Source: Olsenella sp. KGMB02461 (GTDB taxonomy: Bacteria > Actinomycetota > Coriobacteriia > Coriobacteriales > Atopobiaceae). Taken from it: a DNA stretch of 64,000 nt. Positions 17,839 to 26,081 of the stretch are shown piece after piece; position 1 is the first letter of the stretch, and each line of letters opens with the position of its first letter. A program made the position numbers and the translations under genes. The notes beneath the pieces were generated by a model. That model made no database searches. It was not told the origin of the DNA and worked only from the letters and a program-made list of their open reading frames with translations. The DNA is taken from the NCBI RefSeq assembly GCF_012584445.1, contig NZ_JABAHI010000008.1:372001-436000 (forward strand). The letters are read 5' to 3'.

Positions 17839-18519
17839 TCACTGCATCCTGTAATGGCCTACCAGGTCAGAGCGCGCAGTAAGGATGTCTTCTTCAAATG
17901 CCCTTTGAAGAGGGCCTTCATGATGGATGAGGTAAGGCACTCCATCAGGGCGCCGCACATCCGAGATTACTGCCACATGATCTTTGAATACCGCTATGTC
18001 ACCTGCACGCCAGGCGGCCGCATCATGAGGATCCAGCGATAGCGAAGTGGCATGCCTCTCAAGGTACACCGCCACATTGCGCACCCGACGATAGTCGATA
18101 TTGGGATCTGGCACATCTACTTCATAAGCTTCTGGAGCGGCTTTAATATCCTCATCTATAAGGATTTGCAGATCCCACCCAGCTCCCTTAAGCGCAGCAG
18201 CAAGAAGATCAGTGCGCACTCCTCGACCATCTGTAGGCACGCCCCCCTTCATAGTAGGCACTCCCATAACGAGGGCGAGCAGCAGTATAAGCCCGAGCCG
18301 AAGCCACAATGTCCTGACCATCAGGGACACCATCTTCATCTTGATCAGGCATTGCCTCAGGAGGTTCTATAAATGCAGATTCCGGCAGCCCTTGAGCAGG
18401 GGAAGGATCTGGGCCGAAGATCAGGGGCCAAACAGCCAAACTGCCATCACAAGCACGTATGCGGCGGCAACTGCCACCGCAAGCACTCGCCTTTTATGGG
18501 TGTTTTGGGTCTCCCTCAT
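17839..18519 (-). pseudogene. DUF1287-family protein, interrupted by two frameshifts
   Basis: Three pieces make one DUF1287 protein. ATG 18519 (behind GAGG) gives MRETQNTHKRRVLAVAVAAAYVLV, a membrane anchor or signal peptide, but stops at a TGA after 32 codons. The next frame carries DIVASARAYTAARPRYGSAYY. The last, back in the first frame, carries GVPTDGRGVRTDLLAAALKG and PDPNIDYRRVRNVAVYLERH, typical of the family. The breaks map to a C4 run (plus 18424-18427) that looks one base short and a G6 run (plus 18242-18247) that looks one base long. This is gene decay, homopolymer slippage or sequencing error. Function of the family is unknown, probably in the cell envelope. Confidence 0.75.
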
Positions 18520-18745
18520 GACTACCTCGATTTCCTACATGCAAAAGATGAACTAACGCCTGCACGCCTCCTACTAAGGTTGCATTGTGCTTGATCTTTT
18601 AACTACTTCTCATAGATCTGAACCCTCCTTACCAAACTTCATTTTCATCGTAACAAGACGCCCAACGGTCTTTCATAGAGACACAATGGTCTCTAGAGTT
18701 ATGCGATTTAGAGTTTATTGGAATAGTAGAGACCAGGGATTAATA

Positions 18746-19474
18746 ATGAAACGTCTTGTAGTTGAAGATTCTTTTTGGGAGCTTTACCCCACTGCACAAA
18801 TAGCCTTTGCGGTTGGCTGCGACATGAAAACTGCCTCAGAAGTGTCCCCTGAAGATGCCGCGGAGATTGCCGCACTCCTTGAAGAGGCGAGTGCCTTGGC
18901 AAAGAACCGCTATCAAGATGAGATTTTTGCCACAATCCCTGAGATTGCCATCTGGAGGCAAGCCTTCAGCAAGTTCAAGCGCAAAAAAGGTGTCCGAAGC
19001 ACTGTGGAAAACCTTATCAAACGAGCAATCAAAGGAAACCCAGTCCCCTCTATCGAACCTCTAGTAGACATCTCTAACACTATTGGCATCAAGTACGCCA
19101 TGCCTGTGGGCGCTGAAGTCATTGACGCTATCGAGGGCGACCTGCACCTGGGCGTAGATTTGGAAGGCGGTAAAGAATATATAGGCATCGGATCAGACAA
19201 GAACGACCCCACCCTGCCTGGCGAGGTGTGCTATTGGGACGACTGTGGAGCAATTTCTCGCTGCTGGAACTGGCGCGATGCACAGCGGATCATGGTGGGA
19301 AGCGAGACGAGGGCCTCCACCCTATCTATTGAGAACCTTGATCCCACTCGCGCTAAAGAACTCGAGGCTGCCTTCCAGGAGTTTTGCTATCTGGCAGAGC
19401 GCTATCTAGACGCCAAGATCGTCTCCTGTGATATCGCCACCAAGGACCATCCAGTAATCCCATTGGGACGTTGA
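18746..19474 (+). CDS. B3/B4 domain protein (tRNA synthetase-like, stand-alone)
   Basis: A 242-residue cytoplasmic protein. ISNTIGIKYAMPVGAEVIDAIEGDLHL and the later acidic WDDCGAISRCWNW stretch fit the B3/B4 domain found in the phenylalanyl-tRNA synthetase beta chain and in free-standing proteins thought to edit mischarged tRNA. The aminoacyl-tRNA link is from family knowledge only. ATG 18746 follows AGGGA; the longer frame from 18587 is in AT-rich, unlikely coding sequence. It stands alone between the DUF1287 pseudogene and tRNA-Val. Confidence 0.75.
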   Translation: MKRLVVEDSFWELYPTAQIAFAVGCDMKTASEVSPEDAAEIAALLEEASALAKNRYQDEIFATIPEIAIWRQAFSKFKRKKGVRSTVENLIKRAIKGNPVPSIEPLVDISNTIGIKYAMPVGAEVIDAIEGDLHLGVDLEGGKEYIGIGSDKNDPTLPGEVCYWDDCGAISRCWNWRDAQRIMVGSETRASTLSIENLDPTRAKELEAAFQEFCYLAERYLDAKIVSCDIATKDHPVIPLGR

Positions 19475-19562
19475 TGTTATTATAAATTGCGCGGATGAGG
19501 GTACCTGTGCAAGAATAGCCAATTTGCACGTTATTTATTTGCACACAGCCAGCACACATAAG

Positions 19563-19594
19563 AAAAAAAGGTCAACCAGAAATTCTGATTGACC
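19563..19594 (-). terminator. Terminator of tRNA-Val
   Basis: On the minus strand GGTCAATCAGAA/TTCTGGTTGACC is followed by TTTTTTT, eleven bases after the tRNA end. Confidence 0.95.
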
Positions 19595-19604
19595 TCGTCA
19601 TATG

Positions 19605-19679
19605 TGGTGGGCGTTACAAGATTTGAACTTGTGACCTCTTCCGTGTCAGGGAAGCGCTCTCCCCCTGAGCTAAACGCCC
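19605..19679 (-). tRNA. tRNA-Val (GAC)
   Basis: Acceptor GGGCGTT pairs with AACGCCC, the T loop is TTCAAAT, and the anticodon loop CTGACAC gives GAC. ACCA is encoded. Confidence 0.97.
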
Positions 19680-19713
19680 ATAGGCTGCTCGGTTGCCCGT
19701 GCAACGAAGAATT

Positions 19714-19742
19714 ACTATAGCGGTGAGTTGGGCTAGATGCAA
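19714..19742 (-). promoter_or_regulatory. Promoter of tRNA-Val
   Basis: On the minus strand TTGCAT (19742-19737), 17 bases and TATAGT (19719-19714). The short 5' leader contains GTTGC/GCAAC arms that could form a small hairpin before the tRNA. Confidence 0.85.
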
Positions 19743-20090
19743 GGGTTGCGACCAATCTCATTTGCTCCACCGGTCCTCCACGAGTTCATGGCCGCCAAAG
19801 GCAACCCTATGTGCTAATAGCAAGCACCAAAGCCCCAGCTACTCAGCTACAATCGTCCTGAAATAGGTATCTACCTGCATCTATTTCCACCAGGATTCTC
19901 AGCGGTGATCGATGGGTATCTCGCTGGTTTTGCTCTGGTGTCAAAGACGCAAATAGATGAGAACGGCTTTTCTCGCTCCCCGCTCAGAAGGACACACTGG
20001 CTTTAGTGACCACGCGACCCGGGATGCAAGGGTTTCTCGGCAAGGAGAGAGATTGTTGCAGCTGGGGATAGGGATCAAGGAGTAGCGTCT
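19743..20090. other. Intergenic stretch upstream of the aminotransferase
   Basis: About 350 bases between the tRNA-Val promoter and the aminotransferase. It contains one copy of the GCCGAGAAACCC word at 20030-20041 and the AAGGAG ribosome site at about 20076. Nothing else was recognised. Confidence 0.5.
20030..20041 (-). repeat. Copy of the GCCGAGAAACCC word
   Basis: The minus strand reads CTCCTTGCCGAGAAACCC and then TTGCATCCC, 50 bases before the aminotransferase start. Its flanks resemble those of the copy at 55976. Confidence 0.6.
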
Positions 20091-21305
20091 ATGGCTTCTG
20101 AGATGAGCTTTGTGGCAGAGCGCAATATGCTTGATGACGAATTGGCAGAGATGATTGCGGCAGGAGATGCTCAGAAGCCGGCGGATACCATCGATTTGGC
20201 CATCGGGGATCCGGATTTGGCGACCGATCAGCGCATCATTGACGCCGCCTTTGCCGATGCCAGCTGCGGGTTCACGCATTATGCGAGTCCCTATGGGGAT
20301 TCGGAGCTTCTGGCTGCCATCAGGCGCGTGTGGCAAGAAGATTATGACGTTGAAGTGGCTCGGGATGAAGTGATGGTTACTGCCAGTGCCACCCATGCTA
20401 TGTATCTGCTGCTAGACACTGTGGTGGATCCTGGTGACGAGGTGGTGCTCTTCTCCCCTTACTTCACGCCTTATAAAGCACAGGTAGAACATGCGGGCGG
20501 TGTTCCGGTGGTCATTGATTGCGATCCTGATGCGGGCTTTAGGCCCAGTGCTCAAGCGTTGGAGGCAGCGGTGACTTCTCGCACCAAGGCGGTCATTGTG
20601 AATACGCCCAACAATCCTACCGGAGTATGCCTGAGCTTGGAGGAGCTGCAGGGCTTGGTGGATGTATGCAGGGCCCATCATCTGCTGCTTATCGCCGACG
20701 AGATCTACACCTCCTTCTCGTTCATGCGACCCTTTGCTCCCGCGCTTTGGTGTGAGGGAGCACAGGAAGTATGCGCGACCATCCGATCCTTCTCCAAAAA
20801 CTACTGCATGAGCGGCTGGCGGCTGGGCTACGTCATCGCTCCAGCCGACGTCATCGAAGCCATGCGCTGCATCAACGAGTCGCAAGTCTATACGGCCCCC
20901 ACCCTGTCGCAGCGAGCAGCCATCAGGGCTCTGGAGCTGCGCCAAGACATCCGAGAGCGCGTCCATGAGATCTACGGCGACAGGCTGCGCTTTGGCATGA
21001 GGCGGGCCTGTCAACTGCCAGGCGTGAGCGTGCCCACCACCCAAGGAAGCCTCTACCTGTTCTTGGACGTGCGCGGCACCGGTATGGACGGCGCCCAGTT
21101 CTGCCAGCTCATGCACGAAGAAGCCCATGTGCTCATGCTCTCGGGAGCCAGCTTTGGCGCGGCAGGCGCGGGTTTTGTGCGCCTGGCGCTGCGTGTGGAA
21201 ATACCGCAGCTGACCGAGGCCTTCGACCGCATGAAACGCGTCCTCGATGCCCACAACGCCGCACCCGTGGTGATGTTTAACGAGGCCCAAAGCATTTCTG
21301 CCTAG
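20091..21305 (+). CDS. Class I/II pyridoxal-phosphate aminotransferase
   Basis: A 404-residue fold-type I PLP enzyme of the aspartate aminotransferase group. NTPNNPTGVCLS, ADEIYTSF and RSFSKNYCMSGWRLGY (the lysine that binds PLP) are all present. It transfers an amino group between an amino acid and a 2-oxoacid; the substrate cannot be named from sequence. AAGGAG lies nine bases before ATG 20091. It is monocistronic and convergent with the phosphatase. Confidence 0.92.
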   Translation: MASEMSFVAERNMLDDELAEMIAAGDAQKPADTIDLAIGDPDLATDQRIIDAAFADASCGFTHYASPYGDSELLAAIRRVWQEDYDVEVARDEVMVTASATHAMYLLLDTVVDPGDEVVLFSPYFTPYKAQVEHAGGVPVVIDCDPDAGFRPSAQALEAAVTSRTKAVIVNTPNNPTGVCLSLEELQGLVDVCRAHHLLLIADEIYTSFSFMRPFAPALWCEGAQEVCATIRSFSKNYCMSGWRLGYVIAPADVIEAMRCINESQVYTAPTLSQRAAIRALELRQDIRERVHEIYGDRLRFGMRRACQLPGVSVPTTQGSLYLFLDVRGTGMDGAQFCQLMHEEAHVLMLSGASFGAAGAGFVRLALRVEIPQLTEAFDRMKRVLDAHNAAPVVMFNEAQSISA

Positions 21306-21355
21306 GATCGCCTGGACAGCCTCAGCCGCCAAATCCAATGAGACTCCCCCTGCCT

Positions 21356-21378
21356 GCCCCGCGAAGCGCTCGCGGGGC
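21356..21378. terminator. Perfect stem-loop between convergent genes
   Basis: GCCCCGCGA and TCGCGGGGC flank five bases, nine bases past the phosphatase stop. There is no T-tract, so termination strength is doubtful. Confidence 0.5.
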
Positions 21379-21386
21379 GGACGCAT

Positions 21387-22400
21387 TTAGGGACGCACCA
21401 GATAGGCGGCCCGCAGTTGCGCGATCTTCTCGGCATCGAGATCGAGCTCCTGCTCGCAGTAGGCGTAAAACGAGCCCCACTCCTGCTCGATGGCATCGAA
21501 AGCGGCCACGATGCTCTGCTCCTCCACGGTATAGAGCAGATGCAGCAAATTGTAGGGGGCCGAGGGAAGCATCCCGTTGCGGCCCAACGCCAAAAGCGCC
21601 TTGGACCAGCCTGGTTGGATATAGCGGTTGGACGCCAGATAGTCCTCCAACACCAACGCTGGCGACACTCCTAACGCCAGCTCCAAGAAGGCCGCCGCGA
21701 TGCCCGTGCGGTCCTTCCCTGCCGAGCAGTGCCACAGCACGCATCCTGGACGCTTCTGTGGCTCCTGGGGCACTTGAGCCGCCTGGGCCGATGCTCCTTG
21801 CGCCAGGGCTCCAGCGGGCTCCTGGATGAACAGCGGCACGAAGGTCTTGGGATTGGTGGCCTGCTCCAGCAGGATCTCAAAGAAGCGGCGATAGCCCTGG
21901 CGGCCCAGCTCGCTGGTGACGATGGTGGCATAGAGGCCGGAGATCTTGTCCTCGCCGCCCAGGTCGTAGGACTTGGCCTCGGCGATGAGGGAGCGCAGCG
22001 ACTTGTCCTGGGTGATGCCCGCAGTAGACTGGCGAATCACCGGCACGAACTCCATGGAGGCCTCGGGCAAAAGGTGCATGGGCTCTGGCGACCTAGCCCG
22101 CTCAGACTGGGTGCGAAAATCCACTACTACCGATAAACCCATTCCTCGCAAGCGCGCCGCATCGGTCGCAGTGGCCTTTCCCAACTGACCTGTGCGCAGC
22201 AGCACCCCGTGGCGGATGATATGGCCGTCCTGAGTAGGCATGCCGCCCAGATCGCGAGCGTTGCGGACACCAGAGAGCCCCATAAAGCCATAGCCTGACT
22301 CAATGAAGGCATTCTCCAGCTGAGCCACCTGAGGTGACACCGGACGATCCTTTACGCGGGGATCTTTTCGAAGTGCTGCTTCACGTGCATCTTGGGTCAT
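21387..22400 (-). CDS. Tyrosine/dual-specificity protein phosphatase
   Basis: A 337-residue protein of the Y_phosphatase3 family (PF13350). The N-terminal part has GVRNARDLGGMPT and the active-site loop is HCSAGKDRTGIAAAFLEL, with nucleophilic Cys and the Arg of the CX5R motif. A low-complexity Gln/Pro/Ala insert just before the loop is unusual. No signal peptide is visible. Substrates may be phosphotyrosine proteins or phosphoinositides. Start ATG 22400 follows AAGGA. Confidence 0.88.
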   Translation of the reverse strand: MTQDAREAALRKDPRVKDRPVSPQVAQLENAFIESGYGFMGLSGVRNARDLGGMPTQDGHIIRHGVLLRTGQLGKATATDAARLRGMGLSVVVDFRTQSERARSPEPMHLLPEASMEFVPVIRQSTAGITQDKSLRSLIAEAKSYDLGGEDKISGLYATIVTSELGRQGYRRFFEILLEQATNPKTFVPLFIQEPAGALAQGASAQAAQVPQEPQKRPGCVLWHCSAGKDRTGIAAAFLELALGVSPALVLEDYLASNRYIQPGWSKALLALGRNGMLPSAPYNLLHLLYTVEEQSIVAAFDAIEQEWGSFYAYCEQELDLDAEKIAQLRAAYLVRP

Positions 22401-22491
22401 AGAGACGATTCCTTAGAAGTCGAAGTGTCTTGCTCGAGCGGCGTCGTCTGCGGGCGATGGCCGCAGCCTGCTCTCACGGCGCTGCGCCTCG

Positions 22492-23529
22492 CTAGGCGTT
22501 TGGCGCCAGCTGGCTTCCTACCACCAGGTTTTGGAACCTGTCTTGGATAAAGTCGTTGCTAAAGTGAGAGTCCACGTAGACATCCACCGCGTTTTGGGGT
22601 GGTATGCCCAAAGCACGCTGCTCCATGCGGTAGAAGCAGTAGGCTGTGGCCAATAAATCTATAGTAATAAATGCCACAAGCACACCAACCAGAACCGCTT
22701 GAGTTTTGCTGGACGGCTCCCCTATGAACCATACGAACTCCGGTAGCACCACCTTAGTGAAGATCACGCCCAGCACCGCCCAAAGGACGATGGAGCGCCA
22801 GCACACCCACTGAGTGATGGCATCCGGAAGACCCAAGTACGTCCAGCTCTGCGCATGCCAGAAGAACTCCATGCACATGCCGGTAGCCTGCTCGATAGCC
22901 GCTCCCGCTCCCATGGACACCAGCAAGATCTCGTACCACTTGCTATCGCGGAAGTTCCACAGCACGATAGCGAACATGAGCCCGCCAAACCCATAGAGCG
23001 GCGAGAATGGGCCCCACACCACGCCCACTCGACTTTGGGTAAGTCCCTGCGAATGCCACATCCAGATCTCTTCGCCCACAAGGCCCAGCAGGCTGCAGAC
23101 CAAAAAGATCGTGATGTAATGGGTGATCCCCAAGCTCGCCTGCTCCAAATACTGATGCTTCGCCATGCGCTCCGCTTTAATCGTCGCCTTGCGCTGCTCT
23201 TTGGATATGGGACGCCCTGTGCGAGTTCTCAGCTCATAGTAAGCCGGATCATGCCGAGAAACCCCCACCCTCTTGCGAAAGCGCTCCTGTCGCTGAGACT
23301 CCTTGCGCGCCAAGCGGGAAGCGATCCGCGCCTTTAGGCTGTCAGAGCTTGAAGTCTTATAACTAAGCGTCGATGCATCCACTACATCGTCTGCCTCGAA
23401 GCGCTCCTGGCCCATGGCCTCTGAGTAACTTCTGCCGCTCATGAAGCGCCAGCTCACCTCTGAGATGGCCCAGGAGGTAAGCAGGCACACAAACACGAAG
23501 AGCAAGATGAGAAGCAAGGTGTTGATCAA
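22492..23529 (-). CDS. Putative ABC-transporter type IV membrane protein (PF06541)
   Basis: A 345-residue membrane protein: one N-terminal helix (TLLLILLFVFVCLLTSWAI), a basic cytoplasmic region of about 110 residues, then five or six helices. WGPFSPLYGFGGLMFAI, EQATGMCMEFFWH and the tryptophan-rich loops are typical of PF06541, common in Coriobacteria and Firmicutes. Despite the family name, no ATPase is adjacent. Function unknown. Confidence 0.75.
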   Translation of the reverse strand: MINTLLLILLFVFVCLLTSWAISEVSWRFMSGRSYSEAMGQERFEADDVVDASTLSYKTSSSDSLKARIASRLARKESQRQERFRKRVGVSRHDPAYYELRTRTGRPISKEQRKATIKAERMAKHQYLEQASLGITHYITIFLVCSLLGLVGEEIWMWHSQGLTQSRVGVVWGPFSPLYGFGGLMFAIVLWNFRDSKWYEILLVSMGAGAAIEQATGMCMEFFWHAQSWTYLGLPDAITQWVCWRSIVLWAVLGVIFTKVVLPEFVWFIGEPSSKTQAVLVGVLVAFITIDLLATAYCFYRMEQRALGIPPQNAVDVYVDSHFSNDFIQDRFQNLVVGSQLAPNA

Positions 23530-24063
23530 GAGAAACCTCAGGATGTGCGAGAGGGCTTATAAGACAAGGGGCAGTGCAAAGTCTTTGCTGCAAGCTTGCG
23601 GTGCTGCGCCCGAGCGCACCGCAGCCTATTGTCGCCTGCACAGGAATACCCTATGAACTGCATAGACTACCACCTATTTACCCTACTCCAGGGATACATG
23701 CCCTTTGAGCTGGAAATCATGAGTTGAGGTAGCGAGGATCGACAGCTTCTGCCGACTAGAGCCTAAGAGCAGATATAAAGGGATAGCATGTAGGTGTAGC
23801 TACAAAGGACATGAATACGGCACGCAAGAAAGTACGAGTAAGAATATAGGGTATTTCTGCCCTCTATTTTTATACTGCATTAGCAACATTAGAGTGTAGC
23901 TAATGCAAATGTGTGTAGATATCTACTTAGGAAGCTAGATCATGCTGTAGCTATCGTAGATCATTTTTAGAGTGCCGCAGCTCCAACATTCCAGATGCCA
24001 CACAACTGTCCTAATGTTCCTATCTTTTTATATTTTGTACATTCGCTCTTCCTCATCGATATG
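23530..24063. other. AT-rich non-coding stretch with palindromes
   Basis: About 530 bases, AT-rich from about 23700 on. It has TGCATTAGC/GCTAATGCA (23876-23907), a perfect 9-bp stem with a 14-base loop, the palindrome GTAGATATCTAC (23915-23926), repeated TGTAGCTA words, and a terminator-like ATAGGG...CCCTCTATTTTT at 23846-23870. No protein of more than about 40 codons is convincing. It abuts a tRNA cluster and could be a small RNA gene or an old insertion scar. Confidence 0.45.
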
Positions 24064-24090
24064 AAAAAAGCCACCCATAAAGAGTGGCTT
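24064..24090 (-). terminator. Terminator of first tRNA-Gly
   Basis: On the minus strand AAGCCACTC/GGGTGGCTT with a short loop is followed by TTTTTT, ten bases after the tRNA. Confidence 0.92.
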
Positions 24091-24099
24091 GAAAAGTTC

Positions 24100-24175
24100 T
24101 GGAGCGGACAACGGGATTCGAACCCGCGACCCTCACCTTGGCAAGGTGATGCTCTACCAACTGAGCCATGTCCGC
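24100..24175 (-). tRNA. tRNA-Gly (GCC), copy 1
   Basis: Acceptor GCGGACA pairs with TGTCCGC; the anticodon loop TTGCCAA gives GCC. CCA is encoded. It is identical to the copy at 24518-24593. Confidence 0.97.
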
Positions 24176-24188
24176 GTCAACGGAGAAT

Positions 24189-24217
24189 ACTATACCCAGA
24201 GCCTCTTGTTGACGCAA
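24189..24217 (-). promoter_or_regulatory. Promoter of tRNA-Gly copy 1
   Basis: On the minus strand TTGCGT (24217-24212), 17 bases and TATAGT (24194-24189), 13 bases before the tRNA. Confidence 0.85.
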
Positions 24218-24362
24218 GGGGTTATTTTCGAAGCCCGATAGTTTTGAATGCCTGATGAATCCAAGGGACACATCAAAATGGGGCACCCCATGTCACCTGG
24301 GACTCGATCTCCACAGCTGCCGCTCGCACTTTCATATCCCCCACCTGCATCTCAGCCCAAAC

Positions 24363-24391
24363 AAAAAGCCGGCTCCTAAAGGAGCCGGCTT
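24363..24391 (-). terminator. Terminator of tRNA-Cys
   Basis: On the minus strand AAGCCGGCTCC/GGAGCCGGCTT forms a perfect stem followed by TTTTTG, nine bases after the tRNA. Confidence 0.95.
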
Positions 24392-24399
24392 GAATGGGC

Positions 24400-24473
24400 T
24401 GGAGGCGACGCCCAGATTCGAACTGGGGGTAAAGGCTTTGCAGGCCTCTGCCTTACCACTTGGCCACGTCGCC
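24400..24473 (-). tRNA. tRNA-Cys (GCA)
   Basis: Acceptor GGCGACG pairs with CGTCGCC; the anticodon loop CTGCAAA gives GCA. CCA is encoded. No promoter fits in the 44 bases upstream, so it is probably co-transcribed with tRNA-Gly copy 2 through the weak hairpin between them. Confidence 0.97.
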
Positions 24474-24481
24474 AGTAATTG

Positions 24482-24507
24482 AAAAGGCCGGTATGGGGCC
24501 GGCCTTT
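24482..24507 (-). terminator. Weak terminator between tRNA-Gly copy 2 and tRNA-Cys
   Basis: On the minus strand AAAGGCCGG/CCGGCCTTTTC. The short T-tract would allow readthrough into tRNA-Cys. Confidence 0.6.
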
Positions 24508-24517
24508 GGAAAATCGC

Positions 24518-24593
24518 TGGAGCGGACAACGGGATTCGAACCCGCGACCCTCACCTTGGCAAGGTGATGCTCTACCAACTGAGCCATGTCCGC
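24518..24593 (-). tRNA. tRNA-Gly (GCC), copy 2
   Basis: Same cloverleaf as copy 1 (acceptor GCGGACA, anticodon GCC, encoded CCA). The identity extends a few bases past both ends of the gene. Confidence 0.97.
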
Positions 24594-24604
24594 GTGCGGT
24601 AGCT

Positions 24605-24658
24605 ACTATAAACCAGCGAGCAACTGGGTGCAAGTCTCAATTTTTGAGACTTGCACCC
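24605..24658 (-). promoter_or_regulatory. Promoter of tRNA-Gly/tRNA-Cys fused to a long hairpin
   Basis: TTGCAC (24633-24628), 17 bases and TATAGT (24610-24605) on the minus strand. The -35 box lies in one arm of a 15-bp perfect inverted repeat (24626-24640 with 24644-24658) that follows the uracil permease gene. The repeat can form a stem in the permease mRNA but lacks a U-tract. Confidence 0.8.
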
Positions 24659-24693
24659 CTTGAGGGCCGCGAGCCCAAAGACGGTGGCAAGCC

Positions 24694-25980
24694 TTAACGC
24701 TCCTCGATGTAGACCGCGGGCTTCTCGTCATCCTTAGGATGGCCAGGAGCCGCAGGAAGCACCAGGTTCATGATGATGCCCACAATAGCCGAGAGAGCCA
24801 TACCGGGGATGGTGTAGTCGCCCAGAGGCAGCGAGAAGCCGCCGCACTCCATGCCTACCCCCAAGATGATGACCACGGCGGCAATCATAAGGTTGCGATT
24901 CTCGCCAAAGTCGATGTTGTTGGTCACCAGCATGCGTAGGCCGTTGGAAGCGATAAGACCAAAGAGCAGCAGACTTACGCCGCCCATCACAGGAGTGGGG
25001 ATGCTCATGATGAGCGCCTCGAGCTTGGGGCAGAAGCCGCCTACGATGAAGGCGAAGCCGGCGGCATACCAGAATACCTGGGTGGAATAGACGCGGGTCA
25101 CGCTCATGACGCCGATGTTCTCGGCATAGGTGGTGGCAGGAGGGCTACCCAAAAAGCCGGCGATGCAAGTGGCGATGCCGTCGCCTGCCAGCGAGCGCGG
25201 CAGCATGGGGACGAAATCCTCGCCTACCACCTCAGAGACCACCAGCAGGTGGCCGATGTGCTCGATGACCACTACCAGTGCCACAGGAGCGATGAGTGCG
25301 ATGGCCACAGGGTCGAACTCTGGGAACTGCAGGTGTGGCAAACCGATCCAAGCAGCCTCGGCCACAGGGGCAAGATCCACCAGTCCGCAGAAAGCCGCGA
25401 CGATATAACCCACAATAATGGCCAAGAGCACAGGTATAGTGCCGATAAGGCCCTTCATCGAGGAGAAGATCACTGCCGCGAACAGAGTGATGCCCGCAAC
25501 CAGAGTCGCAATGCCGTTGAATTCTCCCGTTGAGCCCGTGAGCGCCATGTTTACTGCAGTAGCAGAAAGGCCCACACCAATGACGATAATGATGGAGGCG
25601 ATGAGCACCGGAGGCAGAATGCGATCGATCCAGCCGGTACCAATGAGCTTGATGATGCCAGCTACTGCCAGAAAGACCAGTCCGGCCACTACCACGCCGG
25701 AGAGCGCCGCTGCAGTGCCCTGTGTAGCACCGACCGCAATGATGGGGCTGATAAAGGCGAACGAGCTTCCCAGATAGCTAGGAATCTTGTTCTTGGTCAT
25801 AAGCAGGTAGCACACCGTGCCGATACCTGAACACATGATGGCAGCGCTGGGGTGCAAACCCGTGAGCATGGGCACCAGAACGGTGGACCCAAACATCGAC
25901 ATCATGTGCTGGATGCCAAGAGGGATCGCTTTGCCCACCGACACGCGGTCGGAAACTCCAATCACTTCTCTTTCTGCCAT
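24694..25980 (-). CDS. uraA: Uracil/xanthine permease (NCS2 family)
   Basis: A 428-residue membrane protein with about 14 helices. GIQHMMSMFGSTVLVPMLTG and SSFAFISPIIAVG near the start, and APVALVVVIEHIGHLL with the substrate-binding glutamate, match the UraA group of proton-coupled nucleobase importers. Uracil is most likely; xanthine is possible. AAGGAG precedes ATG 25980. It follows another nucleobase permease on the same strand. Confidence 0.9.
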   Translation of the reverse strand: MAEREVIGVSDRVSVGKAIPLGIQHMMSMFGSTVLVPMLTGLHPSAAIMCSGIGTVCYLLMTKNKIPSYLGSSFAFISPIIAVGATQGTAAALSGVVVAGLVFLAVAGIIKLIGTGWIDRILPPVLIASIIIVIGVGLSATAVNMALTGSTGEFNGIATLVAGITLFAAVIFSSMKGLIGTIPVLLAIIVGYIVAAFCGLVDLAPVAEAAWIGLPHLQFPEFDPVAIALIAPVALVVVIEHIGHLLVVSEVVGEDFVPMLPRSLAGDGIATCIAGFLGSPPATTYAENIGVMSVTRVYSTQVFWYAAGFAFIVGGFCPKLEALIMSIPTPVMGGVSLLLFGLIASNGLRMLVTNNIDFGENRNLMIAAVVIILGVGMECGGFSLPLGDYTIPGMALSAIVGIIMNLVLPAAPGHPKDDEKPAVYIEER

Positions 25981-25994
25981 GAAACTCCTTTCTC

Positions 25995-26032
25995 AAAAAT
26001 GCAGGCCCTCGCCCTCTGGTGGCGGGACCTGC
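25995..26032 (-). terminator. Terminator between the two nucleobase permeases
   Basis: On the minus strand GCAGGTCCCGCC pairs with GGCGAGGGCCTGC and is followed by ATTTTTG, immediately before the uraA ribosome site. It may attenuate uraA expression from the upstream promoter. Confidence 0.8.
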
Positions 26033-26081
26033 ATCATTAACAACAAAGCTGGTGAAAAGAGGGTGCAGCCCTTATCGGTAG

